The position numbers and the translations under genes were made by a program. 64,000 bases of DNA from an uncultured Muribaculaceae bacterium (GTDB lineage Bacteria > Bacteroidota > Bacteroidia > Bacteroidales > Muribaculaceae): positions 1 to 64,000 of the forward strand of contig CAJTOZ010000001.1 in assembly GCA_910578095.1 (NCBI GenBank). The letters are read 5' to 3'. The notes beneath the pieces were generated by a model, which was not told the DNA's origin, made no database searches, and saw nothing but the letters and a program-made list of their open reading frames with translations. Positions 60,118-64,000 of this stretch are shown in pieces (position 1 is the stretch's first letter; every line of letters starts with the position of its first letter).

Positions 60118-61548
60118 ATGAAATCATTAAACAAATTTGTGATTGCTGCTGCAGCTCTTGCATGCTACGGAACGGCATCAGCCGGCCTGCACCTTAATCC
60201 ACTCGTGGGAGATAATATGGTGTTGCAGCAGAAGTCCAACGCACGTCTGTGGGGCACCGCCACCCCAGGGGCTGCGGTGACGGTGGCACCATCGTGGGGC
60301 GATGCGGTGGAGGTGAAAGCTGATGGTGATGGCCGTTGGCTCGCCGCTGTTCCCACCCCCGAAGCTTCATTCACACCCTGCGAAATCACATTCGCATGCG
60401 GACGCGACACTGTGAACGTCGGCAATGTGCTCATCGGTGAGGTGTGGCTCGCATCGGGGCAAAGCAATATGCAGATGCCGCTCAAGGGTTTCCCGGGCTG
60501 TTGCGTGCAGGACGGTCTGGATGAAGCCATCAACGCCAAGACTGTGGCAGGAGTGCGCATGTTCAATGTGCCTCTGAAGCAGAATTATGAGCCTCAGGAA
60601 GAGTGCGATGGCCGCTGGATGACCACCGACAACTACCGGGATGCGATGGAATTCAGCGCCACGGCCTGGTTCTTTGCGAAATCTCTCAGCCGTGCCCTTG
60701 ATGTGCCGGTGGGTATTGTCAACTGCTCCTACGGAGGCTCAAAGGTGGAGAGCTGGACACCCCGCGACATGCTGGAAGGCTATGCCGATGTGTCGCTCGA
60801 TCCCGCCGATATGGAAGCCATGACGGAGTACCACCGTCCTATGTTGATGTACAACGCCATGTTCCGACCCGTGCAGCGGTATACATATAAAGGTATCATC
60901 TGGTATCAAGGATGCTCAAACGTAGGCCTCCACGACACATACGCCGAGCGCCTCGCTGCTATGGTCGAACGCTGGCGCAAGGAAATGGGGCTTGGAGAGA
61001 TTCCATTCTACTATGTGGAGATAGCGCCCTACGACTATGAAAGCGGAGACGCCGCCAGCGGTGCACGCCTGCGCGAAGCGCAGTTTGCTGCTCAGAAACT
61101 GATACCGAACAGCGGTATGGTGTGCACCAACGATCTGGCCGAGCCATACGAGCTGCACAACATACATCCGCGCCGCAAGGCACCTGTGGGTCAGCGTCTG
61201 AGCTATCTCGCTCTGAACCGTACATACGGCCATGACAATGTGTGCGACAGCGGCCCTCTATATGCCGGCTGGACACGCAAGGGGCGCGAGGCATGGGTGA
61301 AGTTCGACAATCTGCAGATGGGTATCTGCCGCAATTATATGCTTGAGGGCTTCGAGATTGCCGGACCCGACCGCGTGTTCCATCCCGCCACCGGATGGTT
61401 GCATTGGCAGACCAACGAAGTGGTGCTTACAGCCGATGGCGTGGATGAGCCTGTGGCCGTGCGATATGGCTTCGGCGACTTCAAGCCCGGCACTCTTATC
61501 GGCGGCAACGAGCAGCCGGCAGTGCCCTTCCGTACCGACAACTGGTAA
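60118..61548 (+). CDS. Sialate O-acetylesterase-like SGNH hydrolase
   Basis: 476 residues with a signal peptide (MKSLNKFVIAAAALACYGTA, then SA). An N-terminal beta domain is followed by the SGNH site GEVWLASGQSNMQMP (Ser116). CSYGGSKVESW and the Asp/His block HNIHPRRKAPVGQRL complete the triad region. A small beta domain ends the protein. Members remove O-acetyl groups from sialic acids or plant glycans. Beside a GH127 the plant-glycan role, taking acetyl groups off arabinose-bearing polymers, is plausible. Confidence 0.88.
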   Translation: MKSLNKFVIAAAALACYGTASAGLHLNPLVGDNMVLQQKSNARLWGTATPGAAVTVAPSWGDAVEVKADGDGRWLAAVPTPEASFTPCEITFACGRDTVNVGNVLIGEVWLASGQSNMQMPLKGFPGCCVQDGLDEAINAKTVAGVRMFNVPLKQNYEPQEECDGRWMTTDNYRDAMEFSATAWFFAKSLSRALDVPVGIVNCSYGGSKVESWTPRDMLEGYADVSLDPADMEAMTEYHRPMLMYNAMFRPVQRYTYKGIIWYQGCSNVGLHDTYAERLAAMVERWRKEMGLGEIPFYYVEIAPYDYESGDAASGARLREAQFAAQKLIPNSGMVCTNDLAEPYELHNIHPRRKAPVGQRLSYLALNRTYGHDNVCDSGPLYAGWTRKGREAWVKFDNLQMGICRNYMLEGFEIAGPDRVFHPATGWLHWQTNEVVLTADGVDEPVAVRYGFGDFKPGTLIGGNEQPAVPFRTDNW

Positions 61549-61571
61549 CAGGTCTCAGAAGCTGTTTTAAC

Positions 61572-61606
61572 AAAACGGGTCGATTTTTAACTAAATCGGC
61601 CCGTTC
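61572..61606 (+). terminator. Hairpin after the esterase gene
   Basis: AACGGGTCGATTT near 61575-61587 pairs with AAATCGGCCCGTT near 61593-61605, with one G-T pair. No long T run follows. Confidence 0.45.
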
Positions 61607-61621
61607 TGCGTTATATATCAT

Positions 61622-62803
61622 ATGAACGAAGAATTTTGGAAATGGGTTCGGAAGCATGCTTCCGACGATCCCAAAAGCCTATGGCTGAAATACGGCAAGA
61701 CGCATGAGCAGGAAATTGTGCAGATAGAATGCCGGCGCCGCTTCGCAAAGAAGCTCGGCGCCACATTGCAACGTGTGCCGCGATGGGTATTTCCCTCACT
61801 TCTTGCCGGCGAACAATCGACAAGCGATATCCTGGCTGCATTTCATGCACGGCTTGTACCGGAGTGTGCACGCATGGCCGATCTGACCGCCGGGCTTGGC
61901 ATTGATGCTATGCATTGTGCCGGGATAGCGGCGGAAGTCACGGCCATAGAGATGGATGCCCGAAAAGCCGATACCCTGCGCGGGAATGCAGCCGAGGCCG
62001 GAGCAGATAACATAAGGGTGGTGTGCGCCGACTGCCGCCGATGGTTGGAGGAGTATACGGGCGCGCGATTCGACATCGTGTTCATTGATCCGGCGCGCCG
62101 CTCGGCCGATGGCGGACGTGTTTTCGCGCTCGCCGATTGCGAACCGAATGTTGTCGATATGCTGCCGTTGCTGCGTCGGCACACCGACCGTTTGCTTGTG
62201 AAAATGTCGCCGATGCTCGACATAAGCAGCGTGCTGGAATCCCTTCCTGATTGTGTGCGCATATTTGCCCTTGGCACTTCTACTGAATGCAAGGAGTTGC
62301 TTGCTCTTGTAGATTTTGCCCACGCGCCATCCCATAAGGACGACATTGCTATCGAGGCAGTGACGGTGACCGATACTGACACCCACGAATTCCGGTGCAC
62401 ACGCTCGGAAGAAATGGTGGCCGATGCAGTGTACGGGCGCCCGCGCCCGGGCGATTATGTGTGCGAACCCTATCCGGCAGTCATGAAGATAGGAGCCTCG
62501 CGGCTGGTGTCGCAGCGCTACGGGCTGCAGAAACTTGCGCAGAACACTCATGTATATTTTGCCCCCGGTCCGGTAGCCTCTTTCCCCGGCGAGCAGCGCA
62601 GGGTGGTGGAGGTGCTGCCATGGGCCTCAAAGGTGCTGAAGCGCTTCAAGCGCTCGTATCCACGCATCGCAGTGGCCGCACGCAATTTCGGGATGAGCGC
62701 AGAGGCTGTGAGAGCAAAGTTGGGCGTGGCCGACGGCGGATCATATCGCCTTCTCGCCGTCACCGATATAGCAGGCGAGAAGCTACTGATAGTTCTTGAA
62801 TGA
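61622..62803 (+). CDS. Class I methyltransferase with THUMP-like domain (PG_1098 type)
   Basis: 393 residues. The first 85 residues form the small N-terminal domain seen in PG_1098-type proteins. The AdoMet site is MADLTAGLGIDAMHCAGIAA near residue 85, with acidic IEMDARKADTL and the NPPY-like motif position FDIVFIDPARR. The last 90 residues (ALGTST... onward, VLPWASKVLKRFKRSYPRIA) are THUMP-like. It probably methylates an RNA base, but the substrate is not established. Single gene between two hairpins. Confidence 0.85.
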   Translation: MNEEFWKWVRKHASDDPKSLWLKYGKTHEQEIVQIECRRRFAKKLGATLQRVPRWVFPSLLAGEQSTSDILAAFHARLVPECARMADLTAGLGIDAMHCAGIAAEVTAIEMDARKADTLRGNAAEAGADNIRVVCADCRRWLEEYTGARFDIVFIDPARRSADGGRVFALADCEPNVVDMLPLLRRHTDRLLVKMSPMLDISSVLESLPDCVRIFALGTSTECKELLALVDFAHAPSHKDDIAIEAVTVTDTDTHEFRCTRSEEMVADAVYGRPRPGDYVCEPYPAVMKIGASRLVSQRYGLQKLAQNTHVYFAPGPVASFPGEQRRVVEVLPWASKVLKRFKRSYPRIAVAARNFGMSAEAVRAKLGVADGGSYRLLAVTDIAGEKLLIVLE

Positions 62804-62805
62804 AA

Positions 62806-62840
62806 CATAAAAGAGGGCCGCGATTTTTCGCGGCCCTCCT
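62806..62840. terminator. Bidirectional terminator
   Basis: GAGGGCCGCGA (62813-62823) pairs with TCGCGGCCCTC (62828-62838). Flanks are A/T-rich on both sides. It separates the convergent methyltransferase and decarboxylase genes. Confidence 0.75.
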
Positions 62841-62860
62841 TATATACATATGGATTGGGA

Positions 62861-64000
62861 TTACACGAGGAATCCGAGCAGCACACCGGCGGCTACTGCC
62901 GAGCCGATAACGCCGGCCACATTGGGGCCCATAGCGTGCATCAGCAGGTAGTTGGACGGATCGTACTCCAGACCGAGATTGTTGGAGATACGTGCGCTCA
63001 TGGGCACGGCCGATACGCCGGCATTGCCGATAAGCGGGTTGATCTTCTTCTCCTTCGGGAGAACGAGGTTGAAGAGCTTCACGAAAAGAACGCCGCTGGT
63101 GGAGGCGATGATGAAGGCCATGAAACCGAGGAAGAAGATGAAGATGGTCTGCGGTGTGAGGAACTGCGAGGCCTGGGTGGAAGCGCCCACGGTGAGGCCG
63201 AGCAGGATGGTGACGATGTCGGTGAGTGCGTTGCTTGCGGTTTTTGCAAGACGGGTGGTGACACCGCACTCGCGCAGCAGATTGCCGAAGAACAGCATGC
63301 CGAGCAGAGGCAGGCCCGAGGGCACTACAAAGCAGGTGAGAAGCATGCCCACGATGGGGAAGATGATTTTCTCATTCTGGCTCACGGCACGCGCGGGCTT
63401 CATGCGTATCAGGCGCTCTTTCTTGGTGGTGAACAGGCGCATGATAGGCGGCTGGATCACGGGAACGAGAGCCATGTAGGAGTAGGCCGACACGGCTATG
63501 GCACCCATGAGGTTTGGCGCGAGCTTCGACGACAGGAAGATAGCTGTGGGACCGTCGGCACCGCCGATTATGGCGATAGCGCCTGCCTGGTCGGGAGCAA
63601 ATCCCAGCAGCAAGGCCACCATATAGGCTCCGAAGATGCCGAACTGAGCGGCCGCACCGATAAGCATCAGCTTGGGGTTGGCAATAAGGGCGGAGAAGTC
63701 GGTCATGGCACCGATGCCGAGGAAAATCAGCGGGGGATACCATCCGGCCGATACGCCGTTGTAGAGGATATTGAGCACGGAGCCCTCCTCGTAGATGCCC
63801 ACTTCAAGACCGGCGCCGGTGTTGAATGGAACATTGCCGATGAGGATACCGAAGCCTATGGGCACCAGCAGCATGGGCTCGAAATTCTTCTTGATGGCCA
63901 GCCAGATGAAGAAAAGGCCTACGGCCAGCATCACGAAGTTGCCGAGCTCAGCGTTGGCGAAACCTGTCAGTTCCCAGAACTGACGGAGGTTGTTGAGCAG
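62861..64000 (-). CDS. Sodium-pumping decarboxylase beta subunit (OadB/GcdB/MmdB), 5' end beyond window
   Basis: The minus-strand frame is open from 64000 to the stop at 62861, about 379 codons, starting mid-protein with LLNNLRQFWELTGFANAELG. About nine to ten membrane segments. The family's signature is ALLLGFAPDQAGAIAIIGGA with DGPTAIFLSSKLAP, containing the sodium-binding Asp. NNLGLEYDPSNYLLMHAMGP lies near the end. The subunit couples decarboxylation of oxaloacetate, methylmalonyl-CoA or glutaconyl-CoA to sodium export. Only a few N-terminal residues should be missing. The alpha and gamma partners would lie to the right. Confidence 0.93.
   Translation of the reverse strand: MLNNLRQFWELTGFANAELGNFVMLAVGLFFIWLAIKKNFEPMLLVPIGFGILIGNVPFNTGAGLEVGIYEEGSVLNILYNGVSAGWYPPLIFLGIGAMTDFSALIANPKLMLIGAAAQFGIFGAYMVALLLGFAPDQAGAIAIIGGADGPTAIFLSSKLAPNLMGAIAVSAYSYMALVPVIQPPIMRLFTTKKERLIRMKPARAVSQNEKIIFPIVGMLLTCFVVPSGLPLLGMLFFGNLLRECGVTTRLAKTASNALTDIVTILLGLTVGASTQASQFLTPQTIFIFFLGFMAFIIASTSGVLFVKLFNLVLPKEKKINPLIGNAGVSAVPMSARISNNLGLEYDPSNYLLMHAMGPNVAGVIGSAVAAGVLLGFLV

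Noticed and set aside
1..64000. CRISPR arrays, rRNA genes, complete prophage or integrative element
   Set aside because: No regularly spaced repeats, no rRNA-like sequence and no integrase or structural phage genes were seen. The left island has only a partial transposase and small accessory genes.

Overview
The window looks like chromosomal DNA of a Bacteroidales bacterium, most likely Muribaculaceae-like. The evidence is the recurring Bacteroidetes promoter pattern (TTTG or TTG, about 20 bases, TAnnTTTG), the lack of Shine-Dalgarno sites, many lipoproteins and exported enzymes, a long two-CBM20 MalQ, a DUF4924 protein, a PG_1098-type methyltransferase and an oxaloacetate/methylmalonyl-CoA decarboxylase beta subunit. 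Most of the window is fairly GC-rich core genome with tightly packed, often overlapping genes.

Positions 1-3040 form an AT-richer accessory island. It holds the 5' part of an IS30-type transposase, a long imperfect palindrome, a DUF5053 protein, a three-gene DUF4160/DUF2442/HTH cassette with its own promoter and terminator, and two small genes each interrupted by one in-frame stop. Positions 3041-10003 carry an exported GH51 arabinofuranosidase and then a run of HAD phosphatase, recR, an acetyltransferase, ridA, DUF4924, an LtaS-like sulfatase-fold protein and a PAP2 phosphatase. On the minus strand at 10064-23774 lie rubrerythrin, a seven-gene chain starting with parC and continuing through envelope proteins and peptidases, a YeaQ-type membrane protein, a PepSY-like lipoprotein, and dxs-trkA-trkH.

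Positions 23789-36535 carry housekeeping genes: a 57-residue membrane peptide, DUF6155, an exported lipase-like hydrolase, an FAD oxidoreductase, a MATE pump, nadC divergent from rlmH, tRNA-Glu, engB, ilvA, aroC with a YbaK protein, a TetR regulator, an exported amidase and an MCE/MlaD lipid-transport protein. dnaA, class II nrdJ and malQ follow. A 354-bp MITE-like element with perfect 33-bp terminal inverted repeats and TTA flanks sits just after malQ.

Positions 44270-54930 are minus strand. First come a periplasmic redox group (DUF362, exported flavodoxin, RibD/DHFR-like reductase). Then comes a six-gene unit, tolC-like, HlyD-like, MacB-like permease, ATPase, sigma-54 response regulator and histidine kinase, which looks like a self-regulated efflux system. 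A sigma-54-like promoter and a perfect 16-bp inverted repeat lie at its start. A decayed patch follows (short lipoprotein, AraC remnant with a ten-C run). The window ends with a TPR lipoprotein, a GH127 and a sialate O-acetylesterase-like enzyme, a THUMP-like methyltransferase, and a decarboxylase beta subunit that runs off the right edge.

No CRISPR array, rRNA or complete prophage was seen. The most unusual items are the small HTH cassette, the self-contained sigma-54 efflux operon with its inverted repeat, the MITE, and the cluster of disrupted small genes.
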